Assembly (NCBI GenBank): GCA_009763385.1
Contig: CM019822.1
Location: 27,274,842-27,338,841, forward strand
Reading direction: 5' to 3'
Origin: Coix lacryma-jobi var. lacryma-jobi
Taxonomy: Eukaryota > Streptophyta > Magnoliopsida > Poales > Poaceae
Length of the DNA: 64,000 bases
Positions 10,751 through 21,736 of this stretch are shown piece after piece. The notes under the pieces are model-generated. The model had not been told where the DNA came from. It ran no database searches and was given only the letters and a program-made list of their open reading frames with translations. Every line of letters begins with the position of its first letter. Position 1 is the stretch's first letter. The position numbers and the translations under genes are program-made.

Positions 10751-11385
10751 CTAGCATTGGCGCGAAAGATAAAATAAACACACAAGGCAAGCGAAAGAGG
10801 AAAAACAACAAAACAAAACGCGAAAATAGATACGAAAATAAGCGAAATTAAACAGCCTCAAATAACCAAATTCGCAAGACTTAAGTCTAAAGGAAACAAA
10901 TACAAGGGGAGTGACGCGTACCGCAAACTGTCGCCAGACGAATGATGAAAGTCAAACAAGTAGCTATCGCCAACACGAGCGAATGGCGTCCACCGAAAAG
11001 CGAAATGGCTTCGCGAATGAGGCGGGGGGAAGGGAGGCGTTCAGTGAACAAGCCTCCCCGAGCCGAAGCCCCGGCTTTTATATGCGCAAAAACTGGGCAC
11101 GAATTCCGAGGGACACGAAGAGGCGCCCGGGCACAAGATTCGAAGCGTCGCAGAGGTTTTACATCATGACACACAGTTTTCGAGGAACACGAAAAGGCGT
11201 CTGCAACGTGACTTAAGCAAAAACATAAATAACAATAATACTAAAAAGAAAAAATATATATACACACCACTTCGAAAAAAAAAAAAAAAAAAAACCCAGC
11301 TTCGGGACGAAGCGAAGGTTTTTTGGGCGGGCGTAGGCGCCTAGCGAAAGGACACGGTCGAACTTCACAAGCTGCAGATTCAACC
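10751..11385 (+). other. Region between the antisense-gene start and the 3' LTR
   Basis: About 630 bases, A-rich near 10780-10870 and 11215-11295 (poly(A) at 11276-11294). It should contain the promoter of the antisense gene, but I see no clear TATA box on the minus strand. No coding sequence is convincing. Confidence 0.4.
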
Positions 11386-11397
11386 GTGAGGGGCTAT
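11386..11397 (+). other. Polypurine tract (plus-strand primer site)
   Basis: The purine-rich gtgaggggctat lies directly before the TG that opens the 3' LTR, the expected place for the polypurine tract that primes plus-strand DNA synthesis. Confidence 0.6.
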
Positions 11398-11449
11398 TGT
11401 TGGGGCGGCACCCAGACCGCAGGCGCCTCCGACCCGCATTTTACCGAAA

Positions 11450-11905
11450 GATGATGGTGCTTTCGTGCGAAAGGGAGAATTCGCGCGGAAGCACGCGTTT
11501 CGGCTTGCGCACCAAGGGGAGGCGCAGCTTTCGTGCGAATGGAAGCATTCGCGCGGAAGCAGGCATCCGCCTACGGTCCGCATGACCGGAGTAGGAAGGC
11601 GGAGCTTTCGTGCGAAAGGGAGCATTCGCGCGGAAGCACGCGTTTCGGCTTGCGCACCAAGGGAAGGCGGAGCTTTCGTGCGAAAGGAAGCATTCGCGCG
11701 GAAGCAGGCATTCGCCTACGGTCCGCATGACCGGAGTAGGAAGGCGGAGTTTCGTGCGAAAGGGAGAATTCGCGCGGAAGCACGCGTTTCGACTTGCGGA
11801 CCAAGGGAAGGCGGAGTTTTCGTGCGAAAGGGAGCATTCGCGCGAAAGCAGGCGTCCGTCTCCGGTCCGCATGGCCGGAGCAGGACGGAGTTTTCGGGCG
11901 AAAAG
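11450..11905 (+). repeat. Direct repeats in the U3 part of the LTR
   Basis: A compound unit of about 145-150 bp recurs about three times. Each pairs a module containing tttcgtgcgaaagggag and attcgcgcggaagcacgcgt with a module containing ctacggtccgcatgaccgga. Short palindromes such as ttcgtgcgaa and ttcgcgcgaa recur. Repeated modules upstream of an LTR TATA box are commonly enhancers; that role is inferred here. Confidence 0.85.
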
Positions 11906-12182
11906 AAGCATTCGCGCGAAAGGAGCCCAGCGTTTCCGGCGAGAGCTTTCGTCATTCATGACTTTGGTTTTTCTTAAGGTTTTCGCAGGTCAAAGGGAGC
12001 GGGCCCACCGGCCAGGAAAGGAGCCGTGGGACGCTGGGCCCACCAGAGGGCGAAGTTACGATGATGCCCCTCGCGCCGGGAAGGGCGGCGTACGACCATG
12101 GAGTAGTTGAGCAGGGCATCATTGTAATTGTAGCAGAGTGGTTGGAAGGGCGCTCTTGTACTTTCAAATTGATCCGGACTAA

Positions 12183-12190
12183 TATAAAAA
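12183..12190 (+). promoter_or_regulatory. LTR TATA box
   Basis: TATAAAAA lies within aatataaaaagctcccaacc, about 150 bp before the LTR end and followed by the C/T-rich leader expected for R/U5. It is the likely core promoter of the retrotransposon. Confidence 0.65.
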
Positions 12191-12337
12191 GCTCCCAACC
12201 TCCCACGGGGGGAGGGGGGAGACACTGTTCACTTCATCTGTTTTCCCCTTTTCCGTCCGTCCGGTTTCCGCTTTCGCTTTGGGCTTTCGTTCGTGCGTCA
12301 ACCCGCTGTTTCGGGGATCTCGATCCCCGAAACAACA

Positions 12338-13735
12338 AGGCTGATATACCAATCGGTTATTTCATGTCAGAATGGACCCTCCATTTTCTATAAACGTGTG
12401 CGTGTGTGTTTAGCGTACGTGTGCTTTTTTCCCCTTCACAATTTGGAAGCTATATATAGGTCCCAATTAATTGATTTAGTATTTTTAGAACTATTTAGCC
12501 TTACATGCTATCATCATATGGGGCCAAGAAATATCATTTGCACGGTGCGCTTGTCCATATATCTTCTTGTTGTTTAGATCAGTATACATTTCTTTCAGCA
12601 CCAATTAAAGGTCCGCACGCATGTGCACTAAGCTAGCTTCCTTGGCACAAAAGGAACCAAGAGAACAATGAATTAATCTGGTACGTATACATGATGAAAG
12701 TGTGTACTTTTTTATCTACTGCCATGATTGCTCGCTTTTTTTTTTTCCTGAAAAAATCATCGTCCCAGTGAAATGAAACAAAACTTCTGATGCATTTGTT
12801 GGTAACGGAATACGGAGTATATATATGTATATCTCAACACCCAATACCAAAGTTGGATATGGAATAGCAAATTAATTTTGGGACAACAAAGAGATATTAG
12901 TGGGTTTTCTATGCATGCATGTATAATATGCGCAGAGTTGAATCGATTAGATTTTTGGCTCGTGATATGCGCCAACTGTGCTTCAAACTGGTGTCCGTAT
13001 AGACATGGTCGTGCACATCATGAGATCATGGTATATGTGTGCCCACCCTAGATATAAGACATGATGAGCATCATACTATGTTATCCCTTAATTTGTGTAC
13101 TAAAGGTTAGTTATCATGTAAACATATATTGTTTCTTCTCTATTAGCATTATTAAGGACATTTTGGATTAGTGTTAGGGCTACTTATTAGCTGGCAGTAT
13201 AAATTAATCAAAATTATTAGCTAGGGCTGGCAAGCTAGTTGGCTAACAACTAGTTGAAGGCCAAAAATTTAGCTCATCACCTGTTAGCTCTATGCATCCA
13301 AATTAAACAGGCCCTAACTTAATCCTTTTTCACCCCTTACCAGGTGTTAAGATTGTTAAAATATTTACTTGTATCACTAGCTAAAAATAGTCTTAACACG
13401 AGTGACAGCCTTCTTAGCATTGATGTATCATGCATACTAGTAGTCATGGAATCTACATTTACATATATACCTACTAGTATATGTTAGTACTAATAGCTCA
13501 ATTTTCTCTGATATATATGGCTTCTTATTATTAGCGTCATTATTGGATGTGTACAGACTCTAGCTAGTCGGGCGTATGGTATGACAGGCAACATTTTAGG
13601 TGTGCGTGGCTATGAGTTGGTTTAAGTGCATGGGACTGACATGTTTAAATTGCTGATGAAACCTTGTGCTGAATCTTTGTCAGGTTGTTGTTACTCCGTG
13701 CACAGTTACTGGTGTGGGGATCCGCTGAAAGAAGG
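12338..13735. other. Upstream region of the NAC gene
   Basis: About 1.4 kb of AT-rich non-coding sequence between the LTR and the NAC start codon. It should contain the NAC promoter and 5' UTR, but I cannot point to a definite TATA box. A possible small MITE lies at 13177-13314 and is listed separately. Confidence 0.5.
13177..13314. mobile_element. Possible small MITE upstream of the NAC gene
   Basis: The left end gggctacttattagct and right end aattaaacaggccc are imperfect inverted repeats resembling the grass Tourist-type end GGGCCTGTTTG. The flanks are tta on the left and taa on the right, not an exact direct duplication, so the call is tentative. Confidence 0.35.
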
Positions 13736-14528
13736 ATGGACACTTTCTCTCATGTGCCCCCTGGATTCCGTTTCCACCCCACCGACGAGGAACTCGTCGA
13801 CTACTACCTCAGGAAGAAGGTGGCGTCCAACAAGATCGACCTTGACGTCATAAAAGACGTCGATCTGTACAAAATTGAGCCTTGGGATCTCCAAGGTATG
13901 AAGTAGCTAGTAGTGTTCATGCAACGGATTTCTTTGGTAGTACATATATAGACTTGCTTCTAAATAGATCGACGCACAATAATATGCATTTGGAATGGAC
14001 ACATACTACAGAGAAGTGCAAGATTGGGATGGAGGAGCAGAACGAGTGGTACTTCTTCAGCCACAAGGACAAGAAGTACCCGACGGGGTCTCGCACCAAC
14101 CGGGCGACCACCGCCGGCTTCTGGAAGGCGACGGGGCGCGACAAGCCCATCTACACCAAGAGCTGCCTCGTCGGCATGAGGAAGACGCTCGTCTTCTACA
14201 GGGGCCGCGCGCCCAACGGCCACAAGTCCGACTGGATCATGCACGAGTACCGCCTCGAGACCACCGACAACGGGACCGCCCCTGTACGTAAGCCTGCCTT
14301 AGCCTGCCTGTCTGCCTATGCCTAGCTAGCTGAACAACAAATCTCGAGCATGCATGCATGTCATTCAGCTGACAGCAGTTGCTTCTGATCTGCTTGCCCG
14401 TGCACGTGCACGCACGATCGAATGGTGGTGGTGGTTCAGGAGGAAGGATGGGTGGTCTGCAGGGTGTTCAAGAAGCGAGTGGCGACCGTGCGGAGGATGG
14501 CCGACGGCGCGCCGTGGTTCGATGACCA

Positions 14529-14566
<38 letters not shown>

Positions 14567-15120
14567 GGTTCATGCCGGACCTCATTGGCTCGCCGAGGCA
14601 GCTGATGCACCACCACCACCACCACCACCCGAACGCGGCAGCGGCGGCGGTGTACAGCGGCGGCCAGCAGCAGCAGCAGCTCTACCACTGCTGCAAGCCG
14701 GAGCTGGAGTACCACCACCTTCTGCCCAGCCAAGACGCCTTCTTGCAGCAGCTGCTCCCTCAGTTGGAGAGCCCCAAGCCGCCGCCGCCGCCTCCTCCCG
14801 CCTACATTGCCCAAGCACAGGGCAGCTGCAGCCTCCAGTCCCCCGACGAGGCCTCTGCTGGGTACGCAGCGCAGCAACCGCCGCCCCTGATGGACGCCGC
14901 TTACATGGACGACTCGGTCACCACCGACTGGAGAGTGCTCGACAAGTTCGTCGCGTCTCAGCTCTTCTTCAGCCACGGCGACGGCACGGCGAAAGAGGCC
15001 GCCGGTTACCCCAATCCGGCGCAGGCGTTTCAGGCCGAGAGCAAGCAACCGGAAGAAGCACTGGACTACGCCTCTACATCTGCGGCCTCTGGCGGCGGCG
15101 ACGCGAACATGTGGAAATAG
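13736..15120 (+). CDS. VND-type NAC transcription factor
   Basis: Exons 13736-13895, 14012-14283 and 14440-15120 join in frame with GT/AG introns to give 370 residues. The N-terminal NAC domain (about 1-155) shows all five subdomains: VPPGFRFHPTDEELVDYYLR (A), KIDLDVIKDVDLYKIEPWDL (B), NEWYFFSHKDKKYPTGSRTN and GFWKATGRDKPIY (C), GMRKTLVFYRGRAPNG with KSDWIMHEYRLE (D), and EEGWVVCRVFKKR (E). The start MDTFSHVPPGF and the C-terminal motif TDWRVLDKFVASQLFF are features of VND proteins, which activate xylem-vessel and secondary-wall programmes in the nucleus; the start is closer to the VND1-6 group than to VND7. The activation region has Ala, His, Gln and Pro homopolymers coded by GCC, CAC, CAG and CCG runs. 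Intron positions are typical of NAC genes, and no lesion is seen. Confidence 0.95.
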
Positions 15121-15277
15121 CTACTGCAGAACGTACACGAATCCATTGGAATTTGGACGCCCTATACAATTCATATCATATATGCATGCCTCCCAAACCT
15201 GATTTAGTGTACAAATATATATATATAGCATGCAATGCGTGTCATGGCTCATGAAAATATATAATACATATATGCAT

Positions 15278-15283
15278 AATAAA
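15278..15283 (+). terminator. Candidate polyadenylation signal of the NAC gene
   Basis: AATAAA lies about 160 bases after the stop codon in AT-rich sequence, a plausible near-upstream element. Plant poly(A) signals are loose, so this is only a candidate. Confidence 0.4.
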
Positions 15284-15820
15284 CATGTAACCGAAGTGGT
15301 TATATATATTATTTGACATCAGGTATCAGGATCTGATGTTAATAAGGTAGCTAGTAGCTGAAAGCTGAAGCTAAGGAGCTTCTGAGTTCTGACTTGACAA
15401 TTTGTAAAAGAGTTTGTAAAAATAGTCAAGCTGTCGATGGACGTCTATTTGTACGGTTCATCTAGAACGGCAGCTCTGGTTGCTGTCGATACATCAGCAA
15501 TGCTTGTGAAATGGAGTGGAATGTTTTTTTTTTTTACTGAGACACTCTGTTGAACTTTTGCTTTTAGATATGTTGGCTCTAGAACAAGGCGGGGGCCCAT
15601 TTTCGAGCAAGAACACAATATGCACTGAACTTTTGCTTTCAGTACTCAGCGCCCATATCTCATCTACATCCTGAATTTTCACCTGATTCCGTTGCAATGT
15701 TACAACAATTGCAAGAGGAGAAGAAAAACGACTGGTTTCTCCGCACTATTCTGCTCTTACTCAATCTCCAATGTATGTACACCATCTAGCGACCAGTTTC
15801 CATGTTGGATCAGTTCTCTC
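15284..15820. other. Convergent intergenic space between the NAC and TL20.3-like genes
   Basis: About 540 bases holding the two 3' ends, since the genes converge here. AT-rich, with a T10 run near 15524. No separate gene or element recognised. Confidence 0.45.
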
Positions 15821-16681
15821 TCATTTTGCATCGCACATACCAGTAGCTGGATCACAGAAACCATCTCGGTCAAGAAGCTTTTGTGGCGGGGCACTCAACA
15901 GAGGGGAAGAAGGGCTCCCATATGCATTTCGACGGCTATTGCCACATCCTAGGCTTTTTCGGGTGCTTACCCCTGTTATGGGGTTGGTCCCACTTGCATA
16001 TTTGCACAATGCCTGCAAAAATAATATCAGAAATAAAGAATTGCACAAGCATTGACCATCGAACCTGACAATCTCCAGGAATAACAGTAACAGCGTCATT
16101 ATGTAATGGAATGTCATTTAAGTAACTAAGTACCTGTTTCTGTAGTAGGTCAATAACAGCATCACTGAAGTCAGCACCTTCAATGATCGCTCCTCCAAGA
16201 TCACTACGGGTTAGGACTGACCGTACAAGGACAGCATTTGTAAGGTTAGCTTCATTTAGAACCTGCCACAAACATAATGTCTCAAAACTTGTTAGAACTG
16301 CAAATCTGTCAGGTAATTTTGTATATTGACAACTTTCTATATCAAATGCCTAACGGGAGAATTCACTAGTTTCCATGGTATATTGCAATTTAAATAATGA
16401 ATGATTTTTCCGGTCTAACAGGTTTTTCGGAAAAAAAACTGGTCTAACAATGCAAGCATTAACTACAACCAGACAATATAAGACTCTATTACTACACCCG
16501 GTGCTTCATCCAGCTTGCCTTATATAAACATAATTTAGATGGCCCAATGGCTAATGGAAGAGGATTCTCAAACTAACAGTTGACTCCAATGTGTAACTGG
16601 AGCTCGGAAACACACAGAAACTAACTGGTTTTCTGGTTTGAAACCCATATGTGAGGGCACTGGTTAGGTTCGAATGGGTTA

Positions 16682-16965
16682 AAAAACTTGACCTTTGGGC
16701 TAGACGGCCCCGGGGCATTATGTGATAGAGAAGACTTCTCACACAAGTCAAGAAAACCCCTGAACCTCCGCCCCACCCAAACGAGCGGTCCGTGACCCAT
16801 GTGAGACTAGGCTGGACTTCTAACCTGGCTTTGGACATGGGGCAGATGAGGGGTTTTTTTTTTAACCCCCAGACTGAAATTCGCTCCCATGGGGAGTCGA
16901 ACTCAGGACCTGGAGGTGCCAGCTGGAGTTCTCTAACCGGTTGAGCTAGAATCCTTTGGCTCGGC
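16682..16965 (-). mobile_element. tRNA-derived SINE in an intron
   Basis: Read on the minus strand it begins with an A-box-like tagctcaaccggttagag, then a B-box-like gagttcgactcc about 40 bp later, and ends in a T-run (caagttttttaa). It is flanked by an exact 8-bp duplication ATGGGTTA (16674-16681 and 16966-16973), with one terminal base shared. This is a standard RNA polymerase III SINE of about 284 bp. The grass family name is not assigned. Confidence 0.8.
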
Positions 16966-17385
16966 ATGGGTTAGAAACCAGCAAACCTGCTCAACCATAC
17001 CAATCTGTGCATGCGCTCATGGAATCAGTCACATCCGTATAACACGGTGTGACGAATGCAGTTGATGTGCAGCAAACAGAGGAAGAGTGAGACATTGGTT
17101 GAGCTCAAGCACCACCATGCAAAACACAAATGTGCAATTGTCAACAAGAAGTGGGAACATCGCTGCAGGTGAGAGTCAACAACAGTAGTGCAAATCTAGA
17201 TGAGGAAGCGCAGAGTAATGTGTAGTGTATCCATTGCAAGCAGGGAGGTCCAGATAGATGACACGAGGCCATTTGTGCAGGGCCAAAGCTGTCATCCGTG
17301 CCGGAGGTACGGTTACCGTATCGGCTTGATGTACAATCCACAATGCAACCTAACTGATCTTATTTCCATGACAGAGCTTGAGTCC

Positions 17386-18430
17386 TTTTTTCCCCTTGAA
17401 CACGCAAGAGATCTGTGCATCTTTTATATTAAAGAGAGAGGAGAGGGGAAGAAACCCCGTACAAGGTAACATACTTACCTCCACTAGTAGGAGATAAAAG
17501 AGAAAAAATGCATGGGCTTATCACCCGATACAAACACAAGAGCTGTTGTGATCACTGCTACTAACACAGGAAGTAGATACAAACACAAGAGCTGTTGTGA
17601 TCACTGCTACTAACACAGGAAGTAGTCGTGGTGCGTAGGTGGTGTGGGTTGGGTTCACGGCGGCGGCGAGGTTGACAGAGGGGGCGAGAGAGATTAATCA
17701 ATCTCCAGCTGACCTCACATTAACCAAGTGTTTAGGCTTTATAGCTGAATCCTAACAAATCACCAACTGACTAACAAATCCAAATTTGAGATCCTAAGTT
17801 TAAGGAACAGTGCCCACACTAGACGCAATCACCACGCTGAACCAAACATGCCGCGTGTGTCGCCTGTTGCGCGCTCCTTAGCCACGGCTCTGCTTGCGGC
17901 GTTGATAGACCTGGTCCACCATAACAAGAATACGCTCCGACCATGATGTCAATTTACTCTATAACCTCCATGGCTAAAGAATAAATCCTGAAATTCCAAG
18001 CTCCAGCAAAACACCACATCCGCATCTCTTCATTAAAAAAGTGTTGGGCTGCCGGCAATGATGGAGAGGCACCATAAAAAACACACCTATTTCTGAGATT
18101 CCATAGGGCCCTAGCTCCCAAGATCACAACACTGTCGGACCCTTTTCTTTGAGGCCTTCCAATTTTTGGCTAGCTTTCCTCCACCAAACGTTGAAGCACT
18201 GATCATGGCGTCCAGGTGAAGTGTGTTGGGGCCTTGGGGGAGGCCAATAGGGGCCAGCAAATTATGCAACAATTGCCTAGCAAAAAACACAGCTGGTAAG
18301 AATATGTTGCACTGTCTCCTCTTGATCACAAAGAACACACCGCTGGGGATGTGCAAGCCCCCGTTTAATTTGCTGTCCAACACTGTTTTGCTACTGAGAT
18401 CGAGTGCTGATATGTCCATTAGATACTGTC
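17386..18430 (-). mobile_element. 5'-truncated LINE in an intron
   Basis: On the minus strand a frame around 18395-18290 reads a zinc finger of the reverse-transcriptase C-terminus (zf-RVT): RCVLCDQEETVQHILTSC, followed by a LINE-type tail with WNLRNRCVF near 18100. The 3' end at 17386-17470 has the usual grass LINE tail (ttaatataaaagatgcacag on the minus strand), then A-rich sequence. The coding part contains stops (for example after TSCVFC), so it is dead. Its 5' limit is uncertain. Confidence 0.7.
17527..17624. repeat. Perfect 49-bp tandem duplication
   Basis: Two adjacent identical copies (17527-17575 and 17576-17624) start gatacaaacacaagagctgt and end taacacaggaagtag. They lie in the 3' part of the LINE remnant. 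Identity between copies implies a recent slip. Confidence 0.95.
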
Positions 18431-18664
18431 AGGATCGTTATCTTAACTTTCTTCAGTTGTCCAGCACTGATCGAGTTGCCTCAGTCTGTAAGGAGCTTGA
18501 GTGTTGGCTGTAATGCTTAATCGAAGAACCCTAGTTCTGTAGTAGTAGTAGTCGAGTAAAGCAGCTGCAGCTGTCCTGTACTTGACACAAAGAAGGATTT
18601 TGCCTACTGCTTTGGCTTATTTATCTTTCATAATCTTTGTTCAGTTTCTCTTCCAGTAGTTGCT

Positions 18665-18712
18665 TTTTTTTTAAAAAAAAAGGGGGGGGGGGGAGGGGGG
18701 GGGCTTGCCACT
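18665..18712. repeat. Homopolymer tract T-A-G
   Basis: Runs of T8, A10 and interrupted G20 adjoin. This is low-complexity sequence prone to sequencing error. Confidence 0.9.
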
Positions 18713-18765
18713 AGGCTATTTGTAAAATAACCTTGCATCTCTAATATAACTGGGGGGAGAACTAA

Positions 18766-18925
18766 ACAATAGCTTGGTTGGTGGAGCCCCTACTGTCGAG
18801 AGGTCACCCACCCAGGTTCGAACCTAGGTGCTCGAAGGTTGCATGGGTACCTAAAGGTTGGTACTTAGTATTCCTCTCTCAAGAAAAAGCCAAAGGGAAA
18901 TCCCTCCCCATGGCCATTTTTTAAT
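18766..18925 (+). mobile_element. Second tRNA-derived SINE in the same intron
   Basis: An A-box-like tagcttggttggtgg (18770-18784) and a perfect B box ggttcgaacc (18814-18823) are spaced as in tRNA-derived SINEs. It continues through ccaaagggaaatccctcccc to a T-run near 18925. Orientation is opposite to the 16682 SINE and its body is different, so it is a separate family. Flanking duplications were not resolved. Confidence 0.7.
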
Positions 18926-20312
18926 ATATTTATGTGGGTACCTCTGCTACATATAGTTTTATGAAAAAGTACATCTACTCTGAGCAAGACTTATATTTTA
19001 TTAAATTATTTTTAACACCCCAATCTTAAAATCCTGTACTTGAACAAATGTGATGGTAGGGGAGATTGCATTCCCAAAAGGAAGTAGAATTTTCCTTAAG
19101 CGAGAATATGTTTTGAACTTGGCCATATATAACTATCAGGCCAAATACTTACAATTTTCTATATTTTTGTTCTAGTAATGCAGATAGTTCTTCAAATATG
19201 ACCAAGCGCATGTTTACATATTTTCAGAAAGTGGTATATGTATCAATGTGTTGAACATAGAGTAAATGAGTAGTGCTGCTCATAAGTCCTAAATTTCCAA
19301 TGACTTTCCACTGCACAAAAGATGATTATTTTTCCTTCTTCCTTTCTTTTTATCCTTTTCTTTTAAAATGAGCCTCTAGATGTATATGAATCCATGGCCC
19401 AGAAGAAGATGCAGTGTATCAGTCTTGTTGATTAGTCTCAGTTAGATGTACTTGTAATATGTACCAAATGCCAAAGGTTTATCCATGCTACTCAAAGATT
19501 TGCTGAAAGGATACTAGAAACAGAGGAAGCCAATGGCCAATGCTATGGATATTATTTCTAGAACTAAAAGTGGAGATAACATTCCAATAGTTAATCAACT
19601 TGGGCCCTATTGTGATATCTTTTATTGACCTAAAAAATCAAGAAGGATTATCGCCATCATAATTTATTACTACAGAAAGGAAAAAACATAGGGACAACCT
19701 TTAAAGCTGACCTAGAATTTAGATGTATAATTTCATATGCTCCATCTATGTCTATAATTACTTGAAATATGAACCATATATTTCAATAAACATAAAAAAT
19801 CACATGCATTTGGAAAAAAAAATATGGTATGGTTCAACGATATGACAAAGCTAAAACCTAAAAGTACTAATTCAGTTTTTACCATGCGGTCCATTAATGT
19901 ATCACTCAAATCAGCACCTGAAAAAGGTAAAACAACAGCACGAACAACAGCACTGTAAAAATAAATCACAAATAACTGCCCTGAATATTCTAAAATGTTC
20001 GAAGGTCCATATTCTCAAATGCGGTAAAACCCACATGAATTGGATAAAAAAATTCAGATGTAGAGTTCCAGTTCTGTAATTTACTTGGGTTTTCGCTCAA
20101 AATAGGGGAAGTTTCTACAATTCTAGATAAAGTGCTGGGAACAACAGATATGAGAATCCCACATAGCCAGGTTTCAGTGAATGCCAGAAGACCAGAACTA
20201 CTACCAAACTTTGATATAAATAGCATGATGAGTCAGCTTGGAACCAGAAAAAAAAAAAAACTGCAGTTCTGATTTTATACTGAGATGGTGGTGAAGCAAG
20301 TAGCAGATAAGA

Positions 20313-21503
20313 GGGTTATTTAACTTTTTGCCATCCTTATGGAAGTCACTCCTTCGTTTGCCAGTTTTATAAGAGCTCCTACATATTTGCCATCCGAAAC
20401 AGTAAACCTCCTACGTATTTGCCACTTTTGCTGATGTGGCACGCCACGCAGACAGCCAACGTGGCATTGCCTCTCCTCTCACTACTGCTTCTCTTCCTCT
20501 CTGGTCACTGACATATGGTCCCGGCAGCTCAGATCCTTCTTTAACCTACAGCCACCGAAGGAAGCGAGCACAGCCACCGCACCCACGAGCTTCCTCGGAA
20601 CGATCTGCTTCATGGGCTCCAACCGCTCCACTCCACCTCCTCGTAGTGCGTCATATGGCATGGCCCGCACGGGGCTGGTGGCACCGTTGTGTGACCGGCC
20701 TGGCTCTCGGGCGTGGGCCGTGGCTGTTCTGGCCGCGCCAGCGGGGCTCGCCGGCGGGTGGATTATCGTTGTCGAGGCTGAGGCTAATGAGCTGGCTAAT
20801 TGCGTCGGTCTGCAACGATTAATTGATTGCCCTGTTTGTTCTTTCCTCTAGTCTTGGGGATCAAAACACTAACGGCCACGTGATTGGTTCTGGCCTTCCG
20901 TCGCACCGTTGTTGGGTGCATGATGACATTAATGAGGCCATGCTATATATGCTACTGTACATGCATGAGGCAAACGACAAGAGCGGCGAGCCTTGCACGA
21001 GACGGCAGCGCGCTGCGTGGAAGGGGCGCGGAGGCCGGCGCTGCGCGGGCAAGGGCACGACGGCCGGCAGTGCAGTGGCCAGCAGGGTGCTAGTGCGCAG
21101 TGCACAGCACAAGAGGTGCGACGGGTGGCGTTGCGCAAGCAAGGTTGCGGCGACCTGCATGGCGGCGCTGTGTGGGGGTGCGTGGGCGGTGAGGCGGTAG
21201 CGTGTCATGTGCAAGGGGCGCGAAGGCCGCACGGTGCGGTGGCTGTGCTCGCTTCCTTTGGTGGCTGTAGGTTGAAGAAGGATCTGAGCTGTGGGGCCCA
21301 TATGTTAGTGACTAGAGAAGGAGAAAAGCAACGGTGAGAGGAGAGGCAATGCCACGTTGGTTGTCTGCGTGGCGTGCCACGTCAGCAAAAGTGGCAAATG
21401 CGTATGAGGTTTACTGATTCGGATGGCAAATATGTAGGAGCTCATATAAAACTGGCAAACGAAGGAGTGGCTTCCATAAGGATGGCAAAAAGTTAAATAA
21501 CCC
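20313..21503. mobile_element. Non-autonomous Mutator-like element (MULE) with long inverted repeats
   Basis: An exact 9-bp duplication CAGATAAGA flanks the element (20304-20312 and 21504-21512), the signature size for Mutator transposons. The ends gggttatttaactttttgcc and its complement begin terminal inverted repeats of about 270 bp (20313-20585 against about 21230-21503) with small differences. The GC-rich interior of about 640 bp holds no transposase motif and no frame I recognise, so it is non-autonomous; the interior could be captured host sequence. It sits in the intron between exons 3 and 4 of the TL20.3-like gene. Confidence 0.92.
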
Positions 21504-21639
21504 CAGATAAGAGGTTCTCTTTGATATCTCTGGTTCAGTAGCTTCCAGAGTAAGGTACATTAGAGGATCACGGACCACTAAACAAAGGTAGTTATGTGCA
21601 TCAAGCACACACATCATGTCACATCATGAATGATAATAA

Positions 21640-21736
21640 CTCCTGGTGGTCCGCATTGGTGTGGCTTTGTATGGGTTCTTTTCCCATTTTTTGTTCTTAA
21701 TATAAAATACGCAGCTCTCCCGCGTGTTTAAGAAAA
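21640..21736 (+). mobile_element. LINE 3'-tail relic
   Basis: The segment ends ttcttaatataaaatacgca then tctcccgcgtgtttaagaaaaaaa, the pattern of grass LINE 3' ends with a poly(A) tail. No coding sequence remains. Confidence 0.45.

Larger units (their letters stand above)
1..12334 (+). mobile_element. Ty3/Gypsy Tat-lineage LTR retrotransposon, 5' part outside window
   Basis: The element holds, in order, gag-pol (to 4238), a 55-bp tandem array, an 87-bp tandem array, a gene on the opposite strand (about 10750 to 7040), a polypurine tract and a 3' LTR ending near 12334. Pol order is protease, reverse transcriptase, RNase H, a second RNase H-like domain, then integrase without a chromodomain. 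That order, and an antisense gene between pol and the 3' LTR, is known from plant Tat-lineage elements such as maize Grande. The 5' LTR and most of gag lie left of the window, so no target-site duplication can be checked; the five bases after the LTR read acaag. The family name is inferred, not looked up. Confidence 0.88.
11398..12334 (+). repeat. 3' LTR of the Tat element
   Basis: The LTR starts TGTTGGGGCGG at 11398 and ends ATCCCCGAAACA at 12334; the ends form a short inverted repeat with canonical TG...CA. Length is about 937 bp. It contains a TATA box at 12183-12190 and internal repeats in the U3-like part. The end could be three bases later (AACAACA). The 5' LTR is outside the window, so identity between LTRs, and therefore insertion age, cannot be estimated. 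Confidence 0.75.

Noticed and set aside
11397..12110. Open frames up to 172 codons in the 3' LTR
   Set aside because: They follow the LTR direct repeats in several phases on both strands and resemble no LTR-encoded protein.
14365..15048. 227-codon minus-strand frame opposite NAC exon 3
   Set aside because: Shadow of the GC-rich NAC coding sequence; the + strand product is clearly conserved.
16551..16967. 138-codon minus-strand frame
   Set aside because: It coincides with the SINE body and its flank and contains the pol III boxes.
20436..21337. Overlapping frames of 70-146 codons in the MULE interior as a captured gene
   Set aside because: No recognisable domain, no splice structure, open in several frames because of GC content; kept only as a possible Pack-MULE question.
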